Assembly: GCA_963818695.1 (NCBI GenBank)
Contig: CAWFTG010000003.1
Coordinates: 124,001 to 188,000 of the forward strand
Origin: AP-15 sp963818695
GTDB taxonomy: Bacteria > Pseudomonadota > Alphaproteobacteria > ATCC43930 > CGMCC-115725
Length of the DNA stretch: 64,000 nt
Direction of reading: 5' to 3'
Part shown: positions 9,212-18,397 of the stretch, in pieces
Layout of the letters: each line of letters begins with the position of its first letter
Position numbering within the stretch: position 1 is the stretch's first letter
Made by a program: the position numbers and the translations under genes
Notes under the pieces: generated by a model
Seen by the model: only the letters and a program-made list of their open reading frames with translations
What the model was told of the DNA's origin: nothing
Database searches by the model: none

Positions 9212-10918
9212 TCAACGCACCAGCAACGATGCCAATAGCGCCAGCGCCAACAGGGCGGCCAAGCCTTGCCAGACCTGGAGCGGAGCGCGCTCGTAGAGCG
9301 TGCGCGGCCGGGGAATTTCATTCGGGGCCTGAGGGGGTCCGGCTTCCATCTCGAACGCAAACTCGCTCATGTCATGAAAGCGCCTGGCGGGATCGACCGC
9401 GAGCGCGCGAGTGAATACCGTTTGCAGCCAGGCCGGAAGATCAGACCGCAGGGCGGAAAAATCCTTCGGCCGGGTGCGGCGCGACGGGCTGGTGGCATCG
9501 ACGTTCCCGTAAGGGAATTCGCGGGTGAACGCGCGGAACATCGTAACGCCGAGAGCATAAACGTCGGTCGCCTGGTTGCCGGGCTTCCCCGCTAACATCT
9601 CGGGGGCCATATAGGCCTGGGTCCCAGGAATCTCGTCGGGCGGAAATTCCTCCAGGCCGGGCACGCGAACCACTCCGAGATCGATTAGCTTCAGCGCTCC
9701 GCTGTCTTCAAGGATCACGTTGTCCGGCTTGATGTCGCGATGGATGATGCCGGCGCGATGCAGCGCCGCTGCCGCCCGCGCCAGCTTTACGGCGATGTTT
9801 CGCCCTTCTTCCAATCCCAGCGCCGGACTGCGCGATAGCCGTGTTTCCAGAAGCTCCCCCATATAGAGCGGCATAACGGTATAGAGGCAGGTCTGGCGTC
9901 CTGGAGGCAGTTCGATGACCCGCCCAACCCAGGGATGGTGCACCCGGGCGCCGACCCAAGCCTCGCGGACGAATGCCGCCCGATAGGCGGCGACGCTGGC
10001 GATCTGCGGCTTGGGAAACTTCAAAGCAACGTTCCCGCCCTCGACCTCGTCCTCCGCGGCCAAAAGCCTGCTGTATCGGCCCTCGGAGATCAGCGCCCTC
10101 AAGACGAAACCATCGACGGTCTCGCCGACAACCGGCGCCGGGATCACGGGCAGCTGAAGGATTACGGCGCTAATGTCGGCGGATCCCGCCATCGGCACCG
10201 CAACCACGTCCAGGACCAAGGCGGTGCAGTTGTCGGTGCTGCCGCATTGCAGAGCAGCGCTGACCAACGCGCTAGCTGTGTCCTCGGGAGCGCAGCGATC
10301 GCGTAAGATGTCGGCAATGCGCTGTTCTGTCAAAGCTCCGTGCACACCGTCGCTGCACAACAGAAAACGGTCGTGCAGCGCTATGGGCTGCGTGGCATAG
10401 TCGAGACGTGTATCCGCCTCCACACCCAGCGCCCGGGTGAGCGTATTCGAGCGTACCCCGCCTTCCTGGCGCACATGGTCGGTGGTCAGGCAAGTCATGC
10501 GGTCGCCGCTCAACCGATAGGCGCGCGTATCCCCGACGTGTAGCAGGTGGGCGACCCGTCCGCGCAGCACCAGCGCCGTAAAAGTACAGCCCATCCCGGC
10601 GAGCTTGGGGTCCTGGCGGCTCATGGTGTTGATCCAGCCGTTGAGCGCACTGACGATTCTGCCGCCCGCTCGCTGCACCTCCATCGTTTCGGGCAGATCG
10701 CAAAAGCCATCCAGGAAGCCGCGCACCGCTGTTTCGGCCGCGATGCGGCCCCCCTTCGCGCCGCCTATTCCATCGGCGATCGCAGCGATGACTTCCTGAC
10801 GAGGCTCCGGCAGCTCAGCGCCTGACAGGGCGCCGGCGAAATCCTCGTTGGCCTTGCGCGGCCCAGTCTTCGAGGCGAATCCGACACTTGCCCGCACGCC
10901 GGTCTCAACGGTCGCCAT
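9212..10918 (-). CDS. PP2C phosphatase fused to Ser/Thr protein kinase, C-terminal membrane anchor
   Basis: A 568-residue two-domain protein. Residues about 8-240 are a PP2C-type phosphatase: KANEDF, ADGIGG at 48-53, HVGDTRAYR, LCSDGVHG and STDNCT at 227-232 supply the metal-binding Asp residues. Residues about 265-530 are a Hanks-type kinase: VALKFPKP with Lys 300, HRDIKPDN at 393-400, DLG in place of DFG at 413, and a GTQAYMAPE activation segment. A single hydrophobic helix near 545-565 (QGLAALLALALLASLL) anchors it with both domains cytoplasmic. Such fusions occur near nitrate or ammonium genes in proteobacteria. Here it lies between two amt genes, suggesting a role in nitrogen signalling, but the substrate is unknown. 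Confidence 0.93.
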   Translation of the reverse strand: MATVETGVRASVGFASKTGPRKANEDFAGALSGAELPEPRQEVIAAIADGIGGAKGGRIAAETAVRGFLDGFCDLPETMEVQRAGGRIVSALNGWINTMSRQDPKLAGMGCTFTALVLRGRVAHLLHVGDTRAYRLSGDRMTCLTTDHVRQEGGVRSNTLTRALGVEADTRLDYATQPIALHDRFLLCSDGVHGALTEQRIADILRDRCAPEDTASALVSAALQCGSTDNCTALVLDVVAVPMAGSADISAVILQLPVIPAPVVGETVDGFVLRALISEGRYSRLLAAEDEVEGGNVALKFPKPQIASVAAYRAAFVREAWVGARVHHPWVGRVIELPPGRQTCLYTVMPLYMGELLETRLSRSPALGLEEGRNIAVKLARAAAALHRAGIIHRDIKPDNVILEDSGALKLIDLGVVRVPGLEEFPPDEIPGTQAYMAPEMLAGKPGNQATDVYALGVTMFRAFTREFPYGNVDATSPSRRTRPKDFSALRSDLPAWLQTVFTRALAVDPARRFHDMSEFAFEMEAGPPQAPNEIPRPRTLYERAPLQVWQGLAALLALALLASLLVR

Positions 10919-10990
10919 TATCCCGATCCCGAGGTGGATCGTGCAAGCCGTTGGACGCGACCGCAGCCGCTGAGCCGCAGCTTCACATCG

Positions 10991-11326
10991 TTACCGCGCC
11001 GCTTCCGCACTGCAGCGATCATGGCGAAAATAGCCTCCGGTGCTCGATGCAACACTTGCGATAAGGTCGCCCGATTTGCGGTCGAGTGTGTAGTTGCCGC
11101 CATCCGCGGGATCGAACCAGGAAATCTTCGCTCCCGTGATCTTGGCCCGATTGGAATCGACCGTGGCTTTATCGAAGTCGATTGTTATGCGCCACGATGC
11201 GCCGCTCACCGGGTTGGTGCAGGTGAGGATAGTCGCGCCCTGCTGAGCGTCACAATTTTTGGACGGAACGAGCAAACCCGCCGCCAAGCCGGCTATTCCT
11301 GCCGCTAGGACCCGATTTTGGAGCAT
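10991..11326 (-). CDS. Small secreted protein of unknown function
   Basis: A 111-residue protein with a hydrophobic N-terminus (MLQNRVLAAGIAGLAAGLLV) followed by a likely signal cleavage before or around CDAQQG. The mature part contains ITIDFDKATVDSN and TGAKISWFDPADGGNYTLDR, a beta-rich pattern common in small periplasmic alphaproteobacterial proteins. An in-frame ATG at 11386 would add 20 charged residues in front of the signal peptide, so 11326 is preferred. The function is not recognised. It lies in the gap between the kinase fusion and the second amtB, divergent from the latter. Confidence 0.65.
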   Translation of the reverse strand: MLQNRVLAAGIAGLAAGLLVPSKNCDAQQGATILTCTNPVSGASWRITIDFDKATVDSNRAKITGAKISWFDPADGGNYTLDRKSGDLIASVASSTGGYFRHDRCSAEAAR

Positions 11327-11513
11327 GATTTCGTCCACGTTGCCCTGCTCCGATCCTTGCCCAGTTCGCCGCTTCTTGCAAAGCAAGCCGCAGTGGGGGA
11401 GCCATCTATGGTTTGCCTACATTTTGTGCGATCGAGTGCAGCCGCTCCATCGATAAACGGCTCTCAGAAGGCAAAGAGCGGGCTCACGGGTGATTTTCTG
11501 TTGGCCCGCTAAC

Positions 11514-11529
11514 TGGCATAGCTTTTGCC
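11514..11529 (+). promoter_or_regulatory. Sigma-54 (RpoN) promoter upstream of second amtB
   Basis: TGGCATAGCTTTTGCC has the GG at -24 and the GC at -12 separated by exactly ten bases, with the TTT preceding GC seen in strong RpoN promoters. It lies 94 nt upstream of the amtB ATG at 11623. This predicts NtrC-dependent expression under nitrogen limitation. No clear pair of NtrC half-sites could be assigned by eye. Confidence 0.7.
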
Positions 11530-11622
11530 TCCGGTACCTCACTTGGTCCGCTCATTCTGCGCCACAGTCATGCACCGTTGGTTGTGGGGCTCGTCGCAAC
11601 AGAAAAGTCGGGGGATACAGTC

Positions 11623-12948
11623 ATGCTCGTACCATCACCCAAGTGGCTCGATTCCGGCAATAATGCATGGCAATTGGCGGCTGCCACGTTTGTCGGCCTG
11701 CAAAGCATTCCGGGCTTGGCCGTCCTCTACGCCGGATATGTCAAGCAGAAATGGGCGATCAATTCTGCCTTCATGTGCTTTTACGCCTTTGCCTCTGTCT
11801 TGGTAGTTTGGGTTTTATTCGACTACAACATGGCCTTCGGGGAGCAATGGTTTCCATTTCTCGGGAAACCGGCGTTGGCGACCTCCGCGAGCTTCATCAC
11901 CGGCCAGGCGGTAGTACCGGCAGCCGCCTCCGGCATGCCCGAACTGACCTTCCCGATGGCTACGCTGATTTTCTTCCAGTTCGTGTTCGCTGCGATCACC
12001 GTAATCATTCTCGGGGGCTCCGTGCTCGGCCGTATGAACTTCACGGCGTGGGTGATCTTCTGCCCGGTGTGGATGACCCTGGTCTACACGGTCGGGGCGT
12101 TCAGCCTCTGGGGCGGCGGCTGGCTCTCGGCTTTGGGCGTACAGGATTTTTCGGGTGGTTATGTCATCCATCTCGCCGCCGGCACGTCCGGATTTGTCGC
12201 CGCCGCCGTGGTCGGGCCACGCTTACGGGCAGATCGCGAGCAGTTCCCGCCCAACAGCCTGCTGGTCGCCCTGATCGGCGCCGGCCTCTTGTGGCTGGGG
12301 TGGAACGGCTTCAACGGCGGTGATCCCTACTTCGCCAATCACGATGCGGGCGCGGCCGTCCTCAACACCAACACGGCCACCGCGGTAGGCCTCCTCGTCT
12401 GGACCTTGATGGACAAGATGGCTTACGGGAAGCCCTCGATCATCGGTGCGATCAACGGCATGATCGCCGGCTTGGTGGCAATCACTCCCGCCGCCGGTTT
12501 CGTCAATGGCTGGGGCGCCATCATCATCGGTATCGCTGCCGGGATCATTCCGTGGCTTTCGATGAACAGGTTCCAGAAGACCAGCTTCATGATGAAGGTC
12601 GACGATACGTTGGGCGTGTTTTCCACGCATGGAATTGCCGGCCTGACCGGCGGCTTGCTCGTCGGCATCCTCGCGAACCCGGACATGCTCGAATACATCG
12701 GGACCGACAAAGAGGCGCCGGGTGTCAGCGTTACCGGCCTACTCTACGGCGACGCCGGGACCCAACTTCTGGCCCAGCTCGAAGGCGCGGCGTTCATCAT
12801 CATCTACAACGCCATCGCCACGTTTATAATTCTCAAGGTGATCTCGATCTTCGTGCCGCTGCGCATGAGCGAGGCGCAGCTGGCGATCGGCGACGATGCG
12901 GTTCACGGCGAGACCGCGTATGCCATCACCATGGAAGCCGCCGAATAG
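11623..12948 (+). CDS. Ammonium transporter (copy 2)
   Basis: A 441-residue Amt/MEP/Rh channel without a signal peptide (MLVPSPKWLDSGNNAWQL, Nout by the Amt rule). The two pore His residues are in GGYVIHLAAG and FSTHGIAGLTGG, and the CDS carries the usual eleven spans. It differs from copy 1 in the tail (LRMSEAQLAIGDDAVHGETA) and in several loops, and belongs to a separate Amt subgroup, so it is not a recent duplicate. GGGGGA precedes ATG 11623; an in-frame earlier start at 11578 lacks this. A sigma-54 promoter lies just upstream. It is monocistronic, with no PII gene beside it. Confidence 0.94.
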   Translation: MLVPSPKWLDSGNNAWQLAAATFVGLQSIPGLAVLYAGYVKQKWAINSAFMCFYAFASVLVVWVLFDYNMAFGEQWFPFLGKPALATSASFITGQAVVPAAASGMPELTFPMATLIFFQFVFAAITVIILGGSVLGRMNFTAWVIFCPVWMTLVYTVGAFSLWGGGWLSALGVQDFSGGYVIHLAAGTSGFVAAAVVGPRLRADREQFPPNSLLVALIGAGLLWLGWNGFNGGDPYFANHDAGAAVLNTNTATAVGLLVWTLMDKMAYGKPSIIGAINGMIAGLVAITPAAGFVNGWGAIIIGIAAGIIPWLSMNRFQKTSFMMKVDDTLGVFSTHGIAGLTGGLLVGILANPDMLEYIGTDKEAPGVSVTGLLYGDAGTQLLAQLEGAAFIIIYNAIATFIILKVISIFVPLRMSEAQLAIGDDAVHGETAYAITMEAAE

Positions 12949-13012
12949 ACGTGGGCATTGGTGGGTAGCGTTGCCGTACGCTCCCCACCCCCTCTCAAAG
13001 CCGTTTTAATCG

Positions 13013-14884
13013 CTAAGACGCCGCCGCTGCGGCTGGCTGTTGCAGTTCGCGTGGCGGCAGACCGGGCCCGGCGACGATCTCGCCTTTGAGGCGCTCGATT
13101 GCCGGCTCCTCGAGAGTCTCGGTTTCGAGCAGCGCTGCCGCCGTGTGGTCGAGCAGAGCGCGGTTCTGCTGCAAAACACCAGAGGCCGTCTGGAAGGCGC
13201 CGTCGACGAGCTGGCGAACCGCCCGGTCCACGGCTTCCGCGGTCTCTTCGCTGTAGTTGCGCTCCTGCGGAGCAGGCACATTGGGCTGCAGAAAGGGGGA
13301 GCGGTCTCGGTCATAGGTAACATTGCCGAGGGCATCGCTCATGCCATAGCGCAGGACCATCGCACGGGCGATATCGGTGGCCCGCGCGAGGTCATCGGCG
13401 GCGCCGGTCGATATCTCGCGGAATACCAGCTGCTCCGAAGCGCGTCCCCCGAGGAGCCCCGCCATCTTGTATTCGAGCTCGGCGCGGGTCATCAGGTACC
13501 GGTCCTCGGTCGGCCGCTGGATCGTGTAGCCGAGCGCCCCGACGCCGTGCGGAATGATCGAGACCTTGTGAACGGATTCTGTACCGGGAAGCGCCAGCGC
13601 GACCATCGCGTGGCCGAGTTCGTGATAGGCCACCACACGGCGCTCGAGTGGGTTGAGCAGGCGGTTGCGCTTCTCCAACCCGGCGACCATGCGTTCGATC
13701 GCCGCCGTGAAATCGGTCATCGTGACCGCCTCGGCATTGCGTCTGGTCGCGAGCAGCGTCGCCTCGTTGACCAGATTTGCCAGATCCGCACCGGTAAAGC
13801 CCGGGGTCAACGCCGCGACCTGCTCGGGCTTCACGTCGTCTGCGAGCTTCGAGACTTTCTTCAGATGCACCGCCAGGATCTGCTCGCGGCCTCTCTTATC
13901 CGGCCGGTCGACGAGGATCTGCCGGTCGAACCGCCCGGCGCGCAGCAGCGCCGGGTCCAGGACCTCCGGCCGATTCGTCGCGCCGAGCAAGACGAGACCG
14001 CTCGACGGATCGAAGCCGTCCAGCTCGGCAAGGAGCTGGTTCAGGGTCTGGTCTTTCTCGTCATGCCCGCCCCCGACAAAAGCGCCGCGGGCTCTGCCGA
14101 GCGCGTCGAGCTCGTCGATGAAAATGATCGCCGGGGCGTGCTGGCGCGCCTGCTCGAATAGGTCCCGAACCCGGGCGGCGCCGACGCCGACAAACATCTC
14201 GACAAATTCGGAGCCTGAAATCGAGAAGAACGGAACCCCGGCCTCGCCGGCGACGGCACGGGCCAGCAAGGTTTTCCCGGTTCCCGGCGGGCCAACCAGC
14301 AAGACACCTTTGGGGGCACGCCCGCCGAGTCGGCCGTACCTGACGGGGTCCTTCAGGAAGTTTACGATCTCGACGAGCTCGTCCTTGGCCTCATCGACGC
14401 CGGCGACGTCGGCAAAGCTCACCTTGGTCTCTTTTTCGACATAGATGCGGGCTCGGCTTTTGCCGATCTGCATCAACCCGCCAAGTCCGCCCTGACCCAT
14501 TCGCCGGATCGCGAACATCCAAATCCCGACGAAGAAAATCGCTGGCAAAATCCATGACAGCAGGTCGCGCAGCCAATGGTTTTCGACGACGCCGCTATAG
14601 GTGACGCCGTGCTTGTCCAGGGTTTCGGCGAAATCGGGGTTGACCCGTGCGGTTACGAAATCCTTGACGCCGTCCTGCGCCTCCTTGAGCGAGCCACTTA
14701 TGTAATTCGGCGCGATCTCGATTTTGGCGACCTTGTCTGCGTTGAGCAGGGTTTGGAAACGGCTGTACGGAATCGGCGTCAACTTGGTGCTCTCCAAGTA
14801 GAGATCCTGGATGAGCAACATGCCGAGCACTGCGGCAATGACATACCAGAAATTGATGTGGAATTTCTTATCCGTCTGATCCAT
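13013..14884 (-). CDS. ftsH: ATP-dependent zinc metalloprotease FtsH
   Basis: A 623-residue membrane AAA+ protease. There are two N-terminal membrane spans (about 11-30 and 107-125) around a periplasmic domain. Walker A GPPGTGKT is at 198-205, Walker B IIFIDELDALG near 253-263, the pore-loop FVGVGA near 231 and the second region of homology NRPEVLDPALLRAGRFD near 304. The zinc site HELGH is at 421-425. It degrades unstable cytosolic and membrane proteins. The region between the zinc site and the C-terminus is full length. The protein is divergent from the ftsH usually found beside tilS in alphaproteobacteria, so it may be a second copy in the genome. Confidence 0.95.
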   Translation of the reverse strand: MDQTDKKFHINFWYVIAAVLGMLLIQDLYLESTKLTPIPYSRFQTLLNADKVAKIEIAPNYISGSLKEAQDGVKDFVTARVNPDFAETLDKHGVTYSGVVENHWLRDLLSWILPAIFFVGIWMFAIRRMGQGGLGGLMQIGKSRARIYVEKETKVSFADVAGVDEAKDELVEIVNFLKDPVRYGRLGGRAPKGVLLVGPPGTGKTLLARAVAGEAGVPFFSISGSEFVEMFVGVGAARVRDLFEQARQHAPAIIFIDELDALGRARGAFVGGGHDEKDQTLNQLLAELDGFDPSSGLVLLGATNRPEVLDPALLRAGRFDRQILVDRPDKRGREQILAVHLKKVSKLADDVKPEQVAALTPGFTGADLANLVNEATLLATRRNAEAVTMTDFTAAIERMVAGLEKRNRLLNPLERRVVAYHELGHAMVALALPGTESVHKVSIIPHGVGALGYTIQRPTEDRYLMTRAELEYKMAGLLGGRASEQLVFREISTGAADDLARATDIARAMVLRYGMSDALGNVTYDRDRSPFLQPNVPAPQERNYSEETAEAVDRAVRQLVDGAFQTASGVLQQNRALLDHTAAALLETETLEEPAIERLKGEIVAGPGLPPRELQQPAAAAAS

Positions 14885-15216
14885 GAACGCCTCAGCCCCT
14901 TATCTCGCGTGCAGCTGCCGCGAGTTATAATGCCCTGACGGAGCTAGGCTGCACATCGATTTGGAAACGTCCGCAGCCGGCAACACTTCCTTAGCTGATA
15001 CCGAGCAGTATTGCGACTGCACGTTGCGCCGCGAATCGATAGAGCAACTAATCCGTAAAGGAATGTTCGCTAGTTTCAAAACCGTGCCACGTGCGCCAGG
15101 GAGAAGCCGATCGCAGCGCAGCCATGCGCTTGAAAGCCGCGGGGATGCAAACACGTAAGGGCGAATACCTAAATTTGTCGGAACTGAAGGCTGAGGAGAG
15201 CCAGGGAGACCAAGCC
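14885..15216. other. Intergenic region between divergent ftsH and mlaC-like gene
   Basis: About 330 bases that must hold the two divergent promoters. No sigma-32 or other recognisable motif was identified with confidence. A ribosome site (CAGGGAG, about 15201) lies at its right end. Confidence 0.5.
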
Positions 15217-15867
15217 ATGAGGAAGTCGATAGTGCCAAAAACACCGGCGCAGAAAGCGCTTTGTCTGGTCGCCGGCCTCGCGGCAGCGGCCCTCTCCTAT
15301 CCTGTCAGCGCGGCGCCGGCGACCGGCGGCGACACGGTGCAAGGGCTTTACGACGCACTGCTCGGCACGATGAAGAACGCCCGCATCCTCGGGCAGAGCG
15401 GGCGGTTCACGCAGCTCGAGCCGGTCATCCGCCGAACCTTCGACATCCCGTCGATGACCCGCTTGTCGGTCGGCTCATCGTACTGGGCTGGGCTGAGCGA
15501 GGCGCAGCGTCAGCAGCTCACCGAGAGCTTCGGCCGCTACATTTCGGCGATCTATGCCGACCGCTTCGACAGCTATGCCGGGCAGAAATTGCAGGTCACC
15601 GGCGAACAGACAAATCCGGGCGGCGTGATGGTCAAGAGCCAAATCGTCAAGGCCAATGGCGAGCCGGTCAAGGTCGACTACCTGATGCGCCGCAATGGCG
15701 AGGGCTGGTTGATTTCCGACATCTATCTCGACGGCGCGATCAGCGAGGTGGCGACCCGCCGCTCCGAATTCGCCGCAATCCTCAAGAACGATGGCATCGA
15801 CGGCCTGATTGCCGCCCTCAACCGCAAGGCCGACATGCTGACCGGAACGACCGCGCGCTCGTTTTAA
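15217..15867 (+). CDS. MlaC/Ttg2D-like phospholipid-binding periplasmic protein
   Basis: A 216-residue protein with a signal peptide (ALCLVAGLAAAALSYPVSAA). The mature part shows the MlaC pattern: LYDALLGTMKNA, then RRTFDIPSMTRLSVGSSYW, the LTESFGRYISAIYADRFDSY helix and KVDYLMRRNGEGWLISDIY with SEVATRRSEFAAIL. Family members carry phospholipid (Mla system) or hopanoids (HpnM) across the periplasm. No mlaA, mlaD or hpn genes are adjacent, so which role applies is open. ATG 15217 is chosen for its ribosome site and signal peptide. Confidence 0.88.
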   Translation: MRKSIVPKTPAQKALCLVAGLAAAALSYPVSAAPATGGDTVQGLYDALLGTMKNARILGQSGRFTQLEPVIRRTFDIPSMTRLSVGSSYWAGLSEAQRQQLTESFGRYISAIYADRFDSYAGQKLQVTGEQTNPGGVMVKSQIVKANGEPVKVDYLMRRNGEGWLISDIYLDGAISEVATRRSEFAAILKNDGIDGLIAALNRKADMLTGTTARSF

Positions 15868-15988
15868 CTCCTGCTCGGGACACGCGCGCCGCGCACATCG
15901 CCGCCGTCCCGCATCACCTCTTGTAGAACCCGTCCTCATCGGAGAGGCTAGGGCATTGCCCTGGCCTCGAACCCGCGATGGTGATCCG

Positions 15989-17087
15989 ATGAAGATTTCC
16001 GGTATTCGTTCTCAAATCGTCGCCCTGCCTGCCGACGAGCCGCTCGCCGACGCCGCGGAAAACCCGAACAGCAACCCGCCCGATCGTCACCTTGCAGGTT
16101 GAAACCGACGAGGGGGTCATCGGAGTCGGCGTCACCTATTTCGGGGGTGCGCTGACCGGCGCGTTGCGCAGCGCGGTCGACGAACTCGGCGGGCTGATCG
16201 TCGGTGACGATCCGCTGCGCGTCGAGGCAATCGTCGCGAAAATTCGCGCCGCCGCCGGTTCTGCCGGGCCGGGCGGCATCTTTCATCTGGCCTTGTCGGC
16301 GCTCGACATGGCGCTGTGGGACATTCGCGGCAAGGCGTTGAACCTGCCGTTGTGGAAGTTGCTCGGCGGCGCCCGCGATCGGGTCCCGACCTATGCGAGC
16401 GGCGCCTTGATGCGCGGGCTTTCGCTCGACCGCGTCGTCAAGGCGGCGGCGACCCTCAAGGAAAAGGGCTGGCGCGAGATGAAGACGCAGCTCGCGCTGC
16501 CGGGCGAAACGACGCCGGCGCTCGAGGTCGAACGGATGCGCCGCGTCCGCGAGGCGATCGGCCCCGACATCAAGCTGATGTGCGACATCAACCAGCGCTG
16601 GCGGCCGGAGCAGGCGATCGACATCGGCAAGCGCGTGGAAGATTCCGGGGTCGGTCTGTTCTGGCTCGAAGACGTGACGACGGCCGACGATTTCCCCGGC
16701 CTCGCCCGCGTCACCCGCGCGCTGTCCACACCGGTAGCTGGCGGCGAGTACGTCTGGGGCATCGTGCCGTTCCGCCACATGATGGAGGCGCGCTCGGTCG
16801 ACATTCCGATGATCGACCTGGTGCGGGTCGGCGGCATCACCCAGTGGCTGAAGGTCGCCGGCATGGCCGAAGCCTTCAACCTGCCGGTGGTCAGCCACCT
16901 GATCCCCGAGGTGCACGTGCACCTGATCGGCGCGGCGCCGAACGGGTTGACGGTCGAATACATGCCGTGGCTGCAGCCGATGTTCAAAGAGGTGCCGGTG
17001 CAGCACAACGGCGAACTGGCGATGCCGACGAAGCCGGGCCTCGGCCTCGAATTCGACCAGGCGACGCTCGACCGCTATAAGGCGTGA
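15989..17087 (+). CDS. Mandelate racemase/muconate lactonizing enzyme family protein, copy 1 (one frameshift)
   Basis: Enolase-superfamily protein of about 365 residues. The N-terminal capping domain starts MKISGIRSQIVALPADEPLA. The barrel carries MKTQLALPG (general-base Lys), CDINQRW (metal Asp), FWLEDV (metal Glu), GGEYVWG (metal Glu) and SHLIPEVHVH (general-base His). The frame breaks in a C-rich run near 16075: one base too many separates AENPNSN from PIVTLQVETDEGV. Substrate cannot be deduced; sugar-acid dehydratases and racemases are the usual members. A close paralogue follows about 200 nt downstream. Confidence 0.85.
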
Positions 17088-17283
17088 GCCGTCGCGCCTT
17101 GGGAAAGCGCCATCGCCGCTGCCCTGCACGGAGGACGCCACCATGCGATCGATGAACTGATGATCGCCGCCCTTGGCGAGGCGGTATTCCCGTTGCCAGC
17201 GGCCCAGTGCGACGCTCGGATGGCATCGCCCTGTTCGTCCCCGCGGGCGCCGTGCTCGATGTGAATTTCCGGAGGCTCGTAGA

Positions 17284-18387
17284 ATGAAAATCGCCTCGCT
17301 CGAAACTGATGTCGTACTGCTGCCGAACGACGAGCCGCTCGCCGGGTTTTCAGAAAATCCCAATGCGAAGAACCCGATCGTCACGCTGCGAATCCGCACC
17401 GATGACGGTGTGGAGGGGTTGGGCGTCACCTATTTCGGCGGCGCGCTGACCCGCACCTTGAGGCGCGCGGTGGACGAGCTCGGCGCGCTGACGATTGGCG
17501 AGGATCCGCTGCGGGTCGAGGCGGTCGCGGCGAAACTGCGGGCGGCCGCTGGCGGCTCCGGACCCGCAGGGATCTTCACGATGGCGTTGTCGGCGATCGA
17601 CGTCGCGCTGTGGGACATCAAGGGGAAGGCGCTCGGCTTGCCGTTGTGGAAGCTGCTGGGCGGCGGGCGCGACCATATCGCCACCTATGCCAGCGGTGCG
17701 CTGCGACGCGGCCTCAAGCTCGAAGAGGCGGTCACCGCCGCCGGCAGGCTGCGCGAGAAAGGGGCATCGCCAAGCCAAGATGCAACTCGGCCTGCCGGGG
17801 CGTTACGTCGCCGGCGCGCGAAGTCGAGCAAGCCCGGCTGATCCGCCAGGCGGTCGGCCCCGATATGGATCTGATGTGCGACATCAACCAGCGCTGGCGT
17901 GTCGAGCAGGCGATCGATATCGGCAAACGCGTCGAAGACGCCGGGGTCGGGCTCTATTGGCTCGAAGACGTGACGGCGCACGACGATTACGCCGGGCTCG
18001 CTCGGGTCTCCGCGGCATTGGCGACCCCGGTCGCCGGCGGCGAGTACCTCTATGGCATCGTGCCGTTCCGCCATATGCTCGAAGCCCGCTCGGTCGACAT
18101 CGCGATGATCGACCAGGTGCGCTCGCGGCGGCATCACCCCGTGGCTCAAGATCGCCGGCATGGCCGAAGCCTTCAACCTGCCGGTGGTCAGCCACGGCGT
18201 ACCGGAGATCCATGTCCACCTCGTCGGCGCGGTACCGAACGGCCTCACCGTCGAGTACATGCCGCGCCTCTTCCGTTTGTGGGAAGAAGTCCCAGTACCG
18301 GTGAATGGCGAACTCGCGATGCCGACCGCTCCCGGCCTCGGGCTCCAGTTCGACGAACAGGCGATCAGGGTGTTCGGGGTCGCTTGA
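17284..18387 (+). pseudogene. Mandelate racemase/muconate lactonizing enzyme family, copy 2 (three frame changes)
   Basis: A paralogue of the preceding gene: MKIASLETDVVLLPNDEPLA, then VTYFGGALTRTLRRAVDELG, CDINQRW, YWLEDV, GGEYLYG and SHGVPEIHVH are all present. The reading frame changes three times, at about 17759 (AAA run), about 17813 (GG) and about 18125, each consistent with one extra base. The net length then matches a 365-residue enzyme exactly. All metal and acid-base residues survive across the breaks, so the gene may be intact in the organism and only damaged in this sequence. Start ATG 17284 has CGGAGG upstream. Confidence 0.7.
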
Positions 18388-18397
18388 CCGGGGCAGC

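Noticed and set aside
13040..14161. Plus-strand frame opposite ftsH
   Set aside because: Shadow of ftsH; no recognisable domain.
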